Origin: Acidobacteriota bacterium | Lineage (GTDB): Bacteria; Acidobacteriota; Holophagae; Thermotomaculales; Thermotomaculaceae | Reading direction: 5' to 3' | Assembly (NCBI GenBank): GCA_027038695.1 | Contig: JALWHA010000349.1 | Span: 1 to 6,255 of the forward strand | DNA length: 6,255 nucleotides | Shown here: piece by piece, positions 1 through 6,253 of the stretch | How the letters are laid out: each line of letters begins with the position of its first letter | Numbering within the stretch: the first letter of the stretch is position 1 | Notes under the pieces: generated by a model | Told to the model about the DNA's origin: nothing | Databases searched by the model: none | The model's input: the letters and a program-made list of their open reading frames with translations, nothing else | Program-made: the position numbers and the translations under genes

Positions 1-138
1 AAAAGAGACAGTGTGGCAAAAGAGGCGGTATATACGGTAATGGGGATAAGAGTTGACGGAACAAGGAGTATACTAACTTACTGGCTTTTAGGAGGGAAAG
101 AAAGTGCTATAAACTGGCAGGAAGTATCTGCAACATAA
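1..138 (+). pseudogene. IS256 (Mutator)-family transposase fragment, truncated at both visible ends
   Basis: Frame 1 is open from the window edge to a TAA at 136-138 and gives 45 residues. They include VMGIRVDGTRSILTYW followed by GGKESAINWQEV. This matches the conserved stretch of IS256/Mutator transposases just after the first catalytic Asp, where the family has a pattern like 'valGi..DG.reiLgfw.g..ES...W.evL.dLk.RG'. In intact family members about 200 more residues follow, carrying the second Asp and the Glu of the DDE triad. Here the frame turns to SAT and stops, so the catalytic C-terminus is absent and the product cannot be an active transposase. The 5' part lies outside the window, so I cannot tell whether it is complete. 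I see no terminal inverted repeat or target duplication in the following 80 bp. It converges on the 3' end of purF. The family call is from recognised motif spacing, not from a search. Confidence 0.8.
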
Positions 139-220
139 TACAAAAAAACTCTTTTTTTCAATATGACAATTCTAAAAACAAAAACTTCGTGCTCGATGTC
201 ACATCTTTAAATATTTTCAA

Positions 221-1714
221 TCAATCTCTGCTTGAAAGCCTGTCAAAGACTATGCACCTTCTTGATTTTTCGTCAACCTCAACAGGGTAATTACCATCAA
301 AACAAGCGGCACACCTGTTGTTTTCAAGCAACTTATTTAGCCTTTCAATTGAAAGGTATGTTAAAGAGTTTAGCCCGAATTTTTCCGCAAGTTTTTCTTC
401 CAATTTTGTTAACAAATCTTTATCTATTTTTACGGAATCCTTAAACTTGTATCCCAATTCTTTCAACACCTTGTATGCTATCAATTCGTCGTGGGTTGAC
501 ATATCAATTCCGTAAAAACAGGGGTTAACTACGGGGGGTGAGTAAATTGCAAGGTGAATTTCCTTTGCTCCCTTTCCTTTTAACACTTCCACAATCCTCT
601 TTACCGTGTTTCCCCTTACTATGCTGTCGTCTATAAGCATTATTGATTTACCTTCAATCTCCGCCTTAATAGGGTTGAGTTTCAGCCTTAACGCCGTTGA
701 CCTGTCACCCTGGGTAGGCATAATAAAAGTCCTGCCTGAATACCTGTTTTTTATAAACCCTTCCCTTATAGGCTTTTTCGTCTCTTCGGAAAAGGTAATT
801 GCCGAAGGCCTTGAGGTATCGGGAATAGGCATAACGATATCAAAATCAATGCCTTTCTTCCTCTCTTTAAATTCGTCCGCAAGCAACCTTCCCAACACCA
901 TTCTTTTCTCATAAACACAGTGGTCATTGATTCTTGAATCAGGCCTTGCAAAATAAATGTATTCAAAGATACAGGGAGTTGTCCCTTTCTTCTCAATTTC
1001 AAATTCTTGAGGCTCTTCCCCTTCCCTGAAAAACATAACATGCCCGGGTTTTACACTTCCGACATAGTCATAATCAAGCACATCCATACAGACGCTTTCA
1101 GAGCATACCAGGAATGAACTTTCCTTTTTTCCCCAAACCGCAGGCCTAATGCCGTAAGGGTCTCTTGCAACAAACAAAGTGTCCTTCCCGTCAATGCTCA
1201 TAACCCCTACAAGAGAATAAGCCCCTTTAACAATCTTAAAAGTTTCTTTCAAACCCTTTACAACATCTTCAAAGGAATAAACCCTTTTTACATTATCTTT
1301 AATAATTGCATTGGAAAGGATATACAAAACAGGCTCAATATCACATTTGCTTGAAAGAAATATTGACTGTGAGAGTAGGTACTCTTTTATTTCCTCAAAG
1401 TTTGTAATATTCCCGTTGTGAGCCATAATAATCCCCGGCCATCTTGAATAAAAAGGCTGAGCGTCTTCTTTGCTGTTCCCCCCTATGGTGGGATATCTTA
1501 CGTGCCCGACGGCACACCTTCCCTCAAGCCTGTTTAACTCTTTCTCGTTAAAGATTTGATGTACAAGCCCTATATCTTTGAAGTACCTGAAATGATTTCC
1601 CTTTTTTGCCCCTATTCCCGCAGAATCCTGCCCTCTATGTTGTATAGCCTGCAAAGCCGTTGCAACCTTTTTTGAAGCGTCTTCAACACCGATTATCCCG
1701 ACAATTCCACACAT
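221..1714 (-). CDS. purF: Amidophosphoribosyltransferase (glutamine PRPP amidotransferase)
   Basis: This cytoplasmic enzyme makes 5-phosphoribosylamine from PRPP and glutamine, the first committed step of de novo purine synthesis. The product is 497 residues, a normal length. The N-terminal Ntn glutaminase domain starts MCGIVGI, so Cys2 becomes the nucleophile once Met1 is removed. QHRGQDSAG, Arg73 (HVRYPT), Asn100-Gly101 (AHNGN) and Asp125 are the expected glutamine-site residues. The C-terminal phosphoribosyltransferase domain has the PRPP loop IMLIDDSIVRGNT at about 358-370. Four cysteines (248 in PCIFEYIYFARPDS, 399 in NPCFYGIDMSTH, 468 and 471 in CAACFDGNYP) match the [4Fe-4S] ligands of the Bacillus-type enzyme. 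There is no Bacillus-like propeptide. An in-frame ATG nine codons upstream (1739-1741) is rejected: the chosen ATG has a G-rich Shine-Dalgarno site, and the upstream one falls at the predicted transcription start. About 20 extra residues lie near 414-447. No other purine gene is in the window. Confidence 0.97.
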   Translation of the reverse strand: MCGIVGIIGVEDASKKVATALQAIQHRGQDSAGIGAKKGNHFRYFKDIGLVHQIFNEKELNRLEGRCAVGHVRYPTIGGNSKEDAQPFYSRWPGIIMAHNGNITNFEEIKEYLLSQSIFLSSKCDIEPVLYILSNAIIKDNVKRVYSFEDVVKGLKETFKIVKGAYSLVGVMSIDGKDTLFVARDPYGIRPAVWGKKESSFLVCSESVCMDVLDYDYVGSVKPGHVMFFREGEEPQEFEIEKKGTTPCIFEYIYFARPDSRINDHCVYEKRMVLGRLLADEFKERKKGIDFDIVMPIPDTSRPSAITFSEETKKPIREGFIKNRYSGRTFIMPTQGDRSTALRLKLNPIKAEIEGKSIMLIDDSIVRGNTVKRIVEVLKGKGAKEIHLAIYSPPVVNPCFYGIDMSTHDELIAYKVLKELGYKFKDSVKIDKDLLTKLEEKLAEKFGLNSLTYLSIERLNKLLENNRCAACFDGNYPVEVDEKSRRCIVFDRLSSRD

Positions 1715-1718
1715 TATT

Positions 1719-1724
1719 TCCCCC
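1719..1724 (-). promoter_or_regulatory. purF ribosome binding site
   Basis: Read on the minus strand this is GGGGGA, 4 bases before the ATG at 1714-1712. It lies inside the nine-codon extension that a longer reading would add, so it decides the start in favour of MCGIVG, the form with the catalytic Cys at position 2. Confidence 0.7.
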
Positions 1725-1745
1725 GCATTCTTAAAATACAAAATA

Positions 1746-1774
1746 ATTTTAATTGAGATAAGTTACAGTGTAAA
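1746..1774 (-). promoter_or_regulatory. Predicted sigma-70-type promoter of purF
   Basis: On the minus strand, a -35 TTTACA (1774-1769) and a -10 TAAAAT (1751-1746) are separated by exactly 17 bp. Each has one mismatch to the consensus. Transcription would begin near 1739, giving a leader of about 25 nt to the purF ATG. This suggests purF can be transcribed independently of the DHH gene upstream. No operator or riboswitch-like structure is visible in such a short leader. The prediction rests on hexamers alone in AT-rich DNA, so chance matches are possible. Confidence 0.55.
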
Positions 1775-1781
1775 GCAAATA

Positions 1782-1814
1782 AAAACATTCAACGGGATTT
1801 TAACGCAATGTTTT
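1782..1814 (-). terminator. Weak candidate terminator after the DHH gene
   Basis: An 8-bp inverted repeat (AATGTTTT at 1807-1814, AAAACATT at 1782-1789) flanks a 17-nt loop just downstream of the DHH stop codon. On the minus strand the second arm ends in a run of T. The stem is almost all A:T and the loop is long, so it would be a poor intrinsic terminator. It lies immediately upstream of the purF promoter, the right place for a boundary, but it may be chance. Confidence 0.25.
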
Positions 1815-1820
1815 AAAAAA

Positions 1821-2831
1821 TCATTTATGCTCGGTATAAAGTAGCTTTAGTTTTTGCAGCCGAATAGAAAATTTTTTAAAAAAACGTAACAGAAAAATCT
1901 CTTTATTCTTTGAAGGAGTATTGATAACGCCGCCACCGCTTTTATTATGTCCTCCTCCGCTGCCAATTTCCTCGGTTAACTCATAGCATATTTTCCCTAA
2001 CCGCTTTCCTCTCTTTTTAGTCCTGACCGAAAAATAAAGCATATCCCTAAACTCACCGTAAACAAGAACCAATGATACACCTTCCATTCTTAAAAAATAA
2101 TCCGCCATTTCTCCCGTCATATCCGGAACAAAAGCCTTGCCTAAATCCGCAATGAGAATATTTTTGTATACCGTAGCCGAGTTAATAGCGTCCGCAAAAT
2201 CAAAAAAGTATTCTTTAGGCAACTCGGGAGATTCAATCATATGAAGTTTTTTATAATCAACCTTTAAAAAAAGTTTTTTATAGTACCTTTTGTCAATTGA
2301 GGAAAAGTCCCTTAACAATCCGTCGGTATCGGTTTTGATACCGTAAAAGAGTGCAGTAGCCAGAGTCTCGGGGATATCGATTTTAAACTTATCAAGGTAT
2401 TGGCATACTATTGCCGCCGTACTGCCCACATTCACCCGAACATCTACAAACTCAGGCTTAGTTTCCCCGGCTTCTTCAAAATGGTGATCTATAACCATCA
2501 GAACTTTTTTCCCTTCAGGAAGACAATTATTCTTTTTCCCCGGCTGGGTATCTACAAGACAAAAGTAGTCAAATTTCTCTAAAAAATCACTTCGCGCCTT
2601 TTTTATGGGAATTTCAAGCAAATCCACCATGATTCTGTTATTTATCCTTCCGATAATCCCGTCATAATAAATTGTAGCGTTTATCCCTGTGGTATTTTTT
2701 AAAAAATACCATAATCCGTATGCGCTTGCTATAGCGTCAGGGTCAGGGTTTGTATGAGTTAATATGCAAACCTTGTTCTTTTTATCAGACAGGGTTTTTA
2801 TAACGCTTTCAAGCCTCTCTTTTAACCTCAT
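1821..2831 (-). CDS. DHH/DHHA1-family phosphoesterase (NrnA/RecJ superfamily)
   Basis: A predicted soluble metal-dependent phosphoesterase of 336 residues, close to the size of NrnA-like proteins. The N-terminal DHH domain shows HTNPDPDAIAS (His26, Asp30, Asp32), a second Asp motif FCLVDTQ (Asp94), the signature VIDHH (Asp115-His116-His117) and GIKTDTDG (Asp168), together the usual two-Mn2+ site. The C-terminal DHHA1 substrate domain carries GSGGGHNKSGGG (about 290-301). NrnA relatives degrade short oligoribonucleotides and 3'-phosphoadenosine-5'-phosphate; cyclic dinucleotide hydrolysis also occurs in the superfamily. The segment IIGRINNRIMVDLL resembles a subgroup whose substrate I cannot assign, so no gene symbol is given. 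The last 25 or so residues are a basic, hydrophobic tail. The gene is divergent from mutL with a 58-bp gap and lies upstream of purF. No Shine-Dalgarno site precedes the ATG, and a TAAAAT box ends 6 bp before it, suggesting a leaderless mRNA. Confidence 0.88.
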   Translation of the reverse strand: MRLKERLESVIKTLSDKKNKVCILTHTNPDPDAIASAYGLWYFLKNTTGINATIYYDGIIGRINNRIMVDLLEIPIKKARSDFLEKFDYFCLVDTQPGKKNNCLPEGKKVLMVIDHHFEEAGETKPEFVDVRVNVGSTAAIVCQYLDKFKIDIPETLATALFYGIKTDTDGLLRDFSSIDKRYYKKLFLKVDYKKLHMIESPELPKEYFFDFADAINSATVYKNILIADLGKAFVPDMTGEMADYFLRMEGVSLVLVYGEFRDMLYFSVRTKKRGKRLGKICYELTEEIGSGGGHNKSGGGVINTPSKNKEIFLLRFFKKFSIRLQKLKLLYTEHK

Positions 2832-2837
2832 AAGAAA

Positions 2838-2865
2838 ATTTTATCAAACCGAAAAGCTAAAACAA
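2838..2865 (-). promoter_or_regulatory. Predicted promoter of the DHH phosphoesterase gene, possibly leaderless
   Basis: On the minus strand, TTGTTT (2865-2860) and TAAAAT (2843-2838) are separated by 16 bp. The -10 box ends only 6 bases before the ATG at 2831. Initiation at the usual distance would therefore fall on or next to the A of the start codon. This fits the absence of any purine-rich ribosome binding site before this gene. The match is moderate and the region is AT-rich. Confidence 0.4.
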
Positions 2866-2867
2866 GT

Positions 2868-2873
2868 TATAAT
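2868..2873 (+). promoter_or_regulatory. Predicted -10 element for mutL
   Basis: A perfect TATAAT lies 16 bp before the mutL ATG. Transcription would start near 2880-2881, giving a leader of about 10 nt that is essentially just the ribosome binding site. I see no good -35 hexamer at 16-18 bp spacing (the 17-bp position reads CAAACC), so the call rests on the -10 alone. It sits beside the -35 of the opposing DHH promoter. Confidence 0.4.
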
Positions 2874-2880
2874 TAATTTT

Positions 2881-2884
2881 GAGG
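2881..2884 (+). promoter_or_regulatory. mutL ribosome binding site
   Basis: GAGG (continuing GAGGT) lies 5 bases before the ATG at 2890. It fixes the start at MANIKILP, the conserved MutL N-terminus, rather than at an in-frame ATG 42 codons upstream (2764) that lies inside the opposing DHH gene. Confidence 0.75.
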
Positions 2885-2889
2885 TAATT

Positions 2890-4623
2890 ATGGCTAATAT
2901 TAAAATACTCCCGGACAGGGTGGTTAATAAAATAGCTGCGGGAGAGGTTGTAGAAAGGCCTGAATCCGTAGTTAAAGAGTTAATCGAAAACTCAATTGAC
3001 GCAAAAGCGGATACAATTAAGATTTTTTTAAAAAAAAGCGGTAAAAGAGAGATAAAGGTTGTAGATAACGGCGTCGGAATGAGTTACGACGACGCATTAC
3101 TCGCATTTGAAAGACACGCAACCAGCAAAATAAACGATGTTGAAGATATTGAAAAGATTTCTACACTCGGGTTCCGTGGAGAGGCATTGCCTTCTATCGC
3201 AAGCGTTTCAAAGGTTACTTTAAAGACAATCCATAGGGGAGAAAGTGAAGGTACTATCATAAAAATAGAAGGCGGCGTATTAAAAAAGGTTGAAAGGTCA
3301 CCGCTGCCGTACGGAACTGAGATAACGGTGGCCAATCTTTTCTATAATACCCCCGCAAGAAAAAAATTTCTAAAATCAGACGAAACCGAACTTTCAAGGA
3401 TTATAAGACTGATAAACTCATATGCCCTTGCAAACCCCGGTATTTCGTTCTTTTTAAACAATGACGGGAAAAACATTGTCTCCTTTTCATCGTTTGAAAA
3501 TTTAGAAACAAGAACTAAAAAAATACTTGGCAGTGATTTTTTACGACATTCGTTATCTTTTCTCCATTTAAAGGTTGAAGTATTTCTCCTTCCCCCAGAA
3601 AAAGCCCTCAAATCCCCTTTAAAACAATATTTTCTTCTTAACGGGCGGTTCGTAAGGGATAAAACAATAAGCCAGAGTTTATACAACGCTTTTAAATCCG
3701 TCACATCTTTTTTTGAAGGATACCCGCAGGGGGTTGTAAGAATCGATATTTCACCCGAATTAGTTGATGTTAACGTTCACCCTTCAAAGTTAGAGGTGAG
3801 GTTTAGAAACCAAAATGAGGTATATTCAAGCATAAAAGAGGCATGTATAAGAGCCCTTGAAAAGAGAAAACAGCCTTCAAGCCTTACCGTAACAAACAAT
3901 TCAATGCAATTCTTTACCAAAGAGAGGTATTCTCCTTCTCAAACCAGACAATTGCACCTGAATGAACCTGAAGAACCCTACCTTCACTTGCCAAAACAAG
4001 AGAAAAATTTAACACAACAAAGAGAACATTTACCCTTTGAAAAGCCTTCACACGGTTTTACAATTTTAGGGCAATTTCACGCATCTTACATTATAGCTGA
4101 AAAGGATAATTCTCTTTATCTTATAGACCAGCATGTGGTTCACGAGAGAATTCTTTATGAAAAAGCGTTAAATATGATTAATAACAACAAAATTGAAATG
4201 CAGCCTCTATTGATCCCGGTTACCATAAATACGGGAACGGAAAATAAAACCGTTATGGAAAAAAACAGAGTATTAATTGAAAAAAGCGGTTTTAGGTTTG
4301 AATTTTTAGATAATTCTTCAATAAAAATCACCGCCTACCCTATTTTTCTAAAACAGAGGGATATTGAATCTGCATTTCTTGAACTTTTAGGGTTAATTGT
4401 TGAAGAAAAAGAAAACGACAACTCTGAATCATTTAAAGATATAGCTGCAACAATAGGCTGTAAAAACGCTATAAAGGCAAATACTCCTTTAAGCTACACC
4501 GAAATTGACTCTCTCTTGTCCCAACTTTTTGAATGCGAAAATCCATACTATTGCCCTCACGGGAGGCCTATTTTGATAAGGCTTACTTTAGACGACATAG
4601 AGAAACTTTTCAAAAGAAAATAA
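2890..4623 (+). CDS. mutL: DNA mismatch repair protein MutL, endonuclease type
   Basis: A 577-residue MutL that couples mismatch recognition by MutS to strand incision and excision. The N-terminal GHKL ATPase is complete: IAAGEVVERPESVVKELIEN (Glu30, Asn34), DNGVG (59-63), GFRGEAL (94-100) and LFYNTPARKKFL (150-161). The transducer domain with NGRFVRD and DVNVHPSK follows to about 325. Residues about 328-387 are a polar, poorly conserved linker rich in Gln, Glu, Ser and Thr. The C-terminal dimerisation/nuclease domain has DQHVVHERILYE (413-424), fitting the DQHA(X)2E(X)4E metal motif with Val for Ala, plus GCKNAIKA (Cys524) and CPHGR (555-559), the remaining metal-site motifs. QPLLIP (438-443) fits the sliding-clamp-binding QxxLxP pattern. 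The protein ends in FKRK, as in endonuclease MutLs. The start is set by the GAGG site. mutS is not in the window. The gene is divergent from the DHH gene and converges on the transporter gene. Confidence 0.97.
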   Translation: MANIKILPDRVVNKIAAGEVVERPESVVKELIENSIDAKADTIKIFLKKSGKREIKVVDNGVGMSYDDALLAFERHATSKINDVEDIEKISTLGFRGEALPSIASVSKVTLKTIHRGESEGTIIKIEGGVLKKVERSPLPYGTEITVANLFYNTPARKKFLKSDETELSRIIRLINSYALANPGISFFLNNDGKNIVSFSSFENLETRTKKILGSDFLRHSLSFLHLKVEVFLLPPEKALKSPLKQYFLLNGRFVRDKTISQSLYNAFKSVTSFFEGYPQGVVRIDISPELVDVNVHPSKLEVRFRNQNEVYSSIKEACIRALEKRKQPSSLTVTNNSMQFFTKERYSPSQTRQLHLNEPEEPYLHLPKQEKNLTQQREHLPFEKPSHGFTILGQFHASYIIAEKDNSLYLIDQHVVHERILYEKALNMINNNKIEMQPLLIPVTINTGTENKTVMEKNRVLIEKSGFRFEFLDNSSIKITAYPIFLKQRDIESAFLELLGLIVEEKENDNSESFKDIAATIGCKNAIKANTPLSYTEIDSLLSQLFECENPYYCPHGRPILIRLTLDDIEKLFKRK

Positions 4624-4644
4624 AAAACCCCCTAAAAAGGGGGT
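4621..4644 (-). terminator. Rho-independent terminator of the transporter gene
   Basis: ACCCCC (4627-4632) and GGGGGT (4639-4644) form a perfect 6-bp GC-rich stem around a TAAAAA loop. Read on the minus strand it is followed at once by a run of six Ts, the classical intrinsic form, 25 bp after the transporter stop. On the plus strand the stem is followed by TATTGCC, a poor U-tract, so it serves mutL weakly if at all. The minus-strand T-run covers the mutL TAA stop codon at 4621-4623. Confidence 0.85.
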
Positions 4645-4669
4645 ATTGCCAATATCCACGATTCCTAAA

Positions 4670-6238
4670 TTACTTAAAAAAGATAAATGTTACAAGTACA
4701 AAAGTAGGTATCAGGAAGATTAAGGAATACTTAAAGATGTATCCGAAAAAACTCGGCATATCTATTCCGTTCTCTTCCGCGATTGATTTAACCATAAAGT
4801 TAGGAGCATTGCCTATATAGGTATTTGCTCCCATAAACACGGCACCTGAAGAAATTGCCTTTAGAAAAAGGTTTTGATGGGCTATTAATTGGTGAACAGC
4901 CACATTTTCCGGAACGCCAGGGAAAAACTGTCCTAAAGCGGTATTCAAAAAGGTGAGATAAGTAGGCGCGTTGTCAAGGAATGACGATAATGCCCCGGTT
5001 ACCCAGAAGTAATGTGATGGCTCTTTAACAGCATGAATAACAAAGGCAAGCGCTCCGTCCGTTCCCGCCCTTAAAATTGCCAATGCCGGTATAATTGTCA
5101 TAAAGATACCTGCAAAAAGATAGGCAACTTCAATAATAGGGAACCAGGAAAACTCATTCTCTTCCCTGATCTCTTTTTTAGTGGTATAAAGAGAAAGAAC
5201 CCCCATAATAATTAAAATTAAATCTCTAACTTCGTTTTCAATAGCGATATGAACCCCTAATACGTTTATGGTTCCTGCTTTCCAAAATCCGCTTAACAAA
5301 ACCCCACCTATAATTCCTAAAAGAAAGATAAAATTATGTGCACCTAAAATCTTCAAATTCATTTTACCCTGTTTAATTTTCACTTCAGGGTCTTCTTTGG
5401 CGTAGTAGTACCTGTCCATTATGTAAAAAATCACAAGTAAGATACCTGCCGTTGTAGCCATCTCAGAGAAGATATGAAATGTCCAGAAAAACGGTACACC
5501 GTGCAGAAAACCCAAAAACAGAGGGGGGTCACCTAACGGAGTTAATGAACCGCCTATGTTTGCTATAAGAAAAATGAAAAATACTACCACGTGTGTTTTA
5601 AACTTTCTATTTTTATTTGCTCTTAAAACAGGCCTTATTAAAACCATTGCAGAACCTGTGGTTCCTATCCACGAAGATAGAAAAGTACCTATAATCAACA
5701 TAATAAGATTCATTTCCGGAGTACCTTCCAGGCTGCCCTTTACGAGAATACCTCCCGCAACCGTAAACAAAGACCATAAAAGAATAATAAAGGGGATATA
5801 GTCAATCAAATAGATATGAATTATCTCGTGGAATGCAACTCCTTTAAAAACAAGGAGAAATGGAATAGCAAAAACAAGAGCCCAAAATGCGGAGACCTTC
5901 CCGAAATGATGATGCCAAAACTTTGCAAACAAGAGGGGAAACAATGCTATTGAAAGCAAAATACCGATAAAGGGAATTACCGACCACAGGGGAAGAAGTC
6001 TCCCTAATTCCTCTCCTTTTTCGTTACTTTCTTTCTTTTCATCTACGGCAACTTCCTTTTTTTCTGTTGATTTTTTTTCTACACTACTATTATTTGCCTC
6101 TTCCTGAGAAGAATTTGCTACTTGTTCAACCTTAACATCTGTTTTTTTAGCAGAATTATTCTGAGGTAAATCTTGAGCAAAAGTATTTCCGAACAACAGA
6201 ATGCTTCCGAAAACAAAAGCCAATAAAATCTTTTTCAT
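4670..6238 (-). CDS. Putative sodium:proton antiporter, NhaD/ArsB/CitMHS-like ion transporter
   Basis: A 522-residue inner-membrane protein of the ion transporter superfamily that includes NhaD, ArsB and CitMHS; relatives are usually annotated as Na+/H+ antiporters or putative citrate transporters. Residues 1-21 are a Sec signal peptide (MKKILLAFVFGSILLF core, likely cleavage NTFA/QD). Residues 22-79 are a hydrophilic linker rich in Lys, Glu, Asn and Ser. About 10-12 hydrophobic segments follow, roughly 84-103, 114-132, 145-165, 176-205, 214-229, 258-275, 299-316, 338-351, 366-390, 410-430, 456-475 and 500-521. ANIGGSLTPLGDPP (226-239) in the first half and ALSSFLDNAPTYL (416-428) with GANTYIGNAPN (470-480) in the second are the paired Gly/Asn/Pro motifs expected at the re-entrant hairpins and ion site. 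The conserved FWHHHFGK is at 107-114. Na+/H+ exchange is inferred from family; a carboxylate substrate cannot be excluded. A G-rich ribosome binding site supports the start. The gene converges on mutL and has its own terminator. Confidence 0.88.
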   Translation of the reverse strand: MKKILLAFVFGSILLFGNTFAQDLPQNNSAKKTDVKVEQVANSSQEEANNSSVEKKSTEKKEVAVDEKKESNEKGEELGRLLPLWSVIPFIGILLSIALFPLLFAKFWHHHFGKVSAFWALVFAIPFLLVFKGVAFHEIIHIYLIDYIPFIILLWSLFTVAGGILVKGSLEGTPEMNLIMLIIGTFLSSWIGTTGSAMVLIRPVLRANKNRKFKTHVVVFFIFLIANIGGSLTPLGDPPLFLGFLHGVPFFWTFHIFSEMATTAGILLVIFYIMDRYYYAKEDPEVKIKQGKMNLKILGAHNFIFLLGIIGGVLLSGFWKAGTINVLGVHIAIENEVRDLILIIMGVLSLYTTKKEIREENEFSWFPIIEVAYLFAGIFMTIIPALAILRAGTDGALAFVIHAVKEPSHYFWVTGALSSFLDNAPTYLTFLNTALGQFFPGVPENVAVHQLIAHQNLFLKAISSGAVFMGANTYIGNAPNFMVKSIAEENGIDMPSFFGYIFKYSLIFLIPTFVLVTFIFFK

Positions 6239-6242
6239 ACCA

Positions 6243-6253
6243 CCCCACCCCTT
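6243..6253 (-). promoter_or_regulatory. G-rich ribosome binding region of the transporter gene
   Basis: On the minus strand AAGGGGTGGGG precedes the ATG, with the nearer GGGG 4 bases and AAGGGG 9 bases upstream. Two overlapping Shine-Dalgarno-like tracts are available. The promoter lies beyond the window edge. Confidence 0.55.

Noticed and set aside
142..158. AAAAAAA-CTC-TTTTTTT inverted repeat as a terminator between the transposase remnant and purF
   Set aside because: The 7-bp stem is entirely A:T with a 3-nt loop, so it would be too unstable for a normal intrinsic terminator. Homopolymer runs are common in this AT-rich DNA.
195..205. Small palindrome GATGTCACATC just after the purF stop
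   Set aside because: The arms nearly touch, leaving no real loop, and no T-run follows. It is not supported as a terminator or operator.
232..914. Plus-strand open frames inside the purF region
   Set aside because: They are antisense to strongly conserved PurF blocks, match no family I recognise and lack convincing start signals.
1715..1820. Purine-responsive riboswitch or structured leader upstream of purF
   Set aside because: The predicted leader is only about 25 nt and the whole gap is 106 bp of AT-rich sequence. I see no purine-aptamer core or paired terminator/antiterminator.
2764..2889. A 42-residue N-terminal extension of MutL
   Set aside because: It lies antisense to the start of the DHH gene, has no MutL-like sequence and precedes the predicted -10. 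The ATG at 2890 has a good ribosome binding site and the conserved N-terminus.
3084..3704. Minus-strand open frames within mutL
   Set aside because: They are antisense to conserved ATPase and transducer motifs and resemble no known protein; they are by-products of codon composition.
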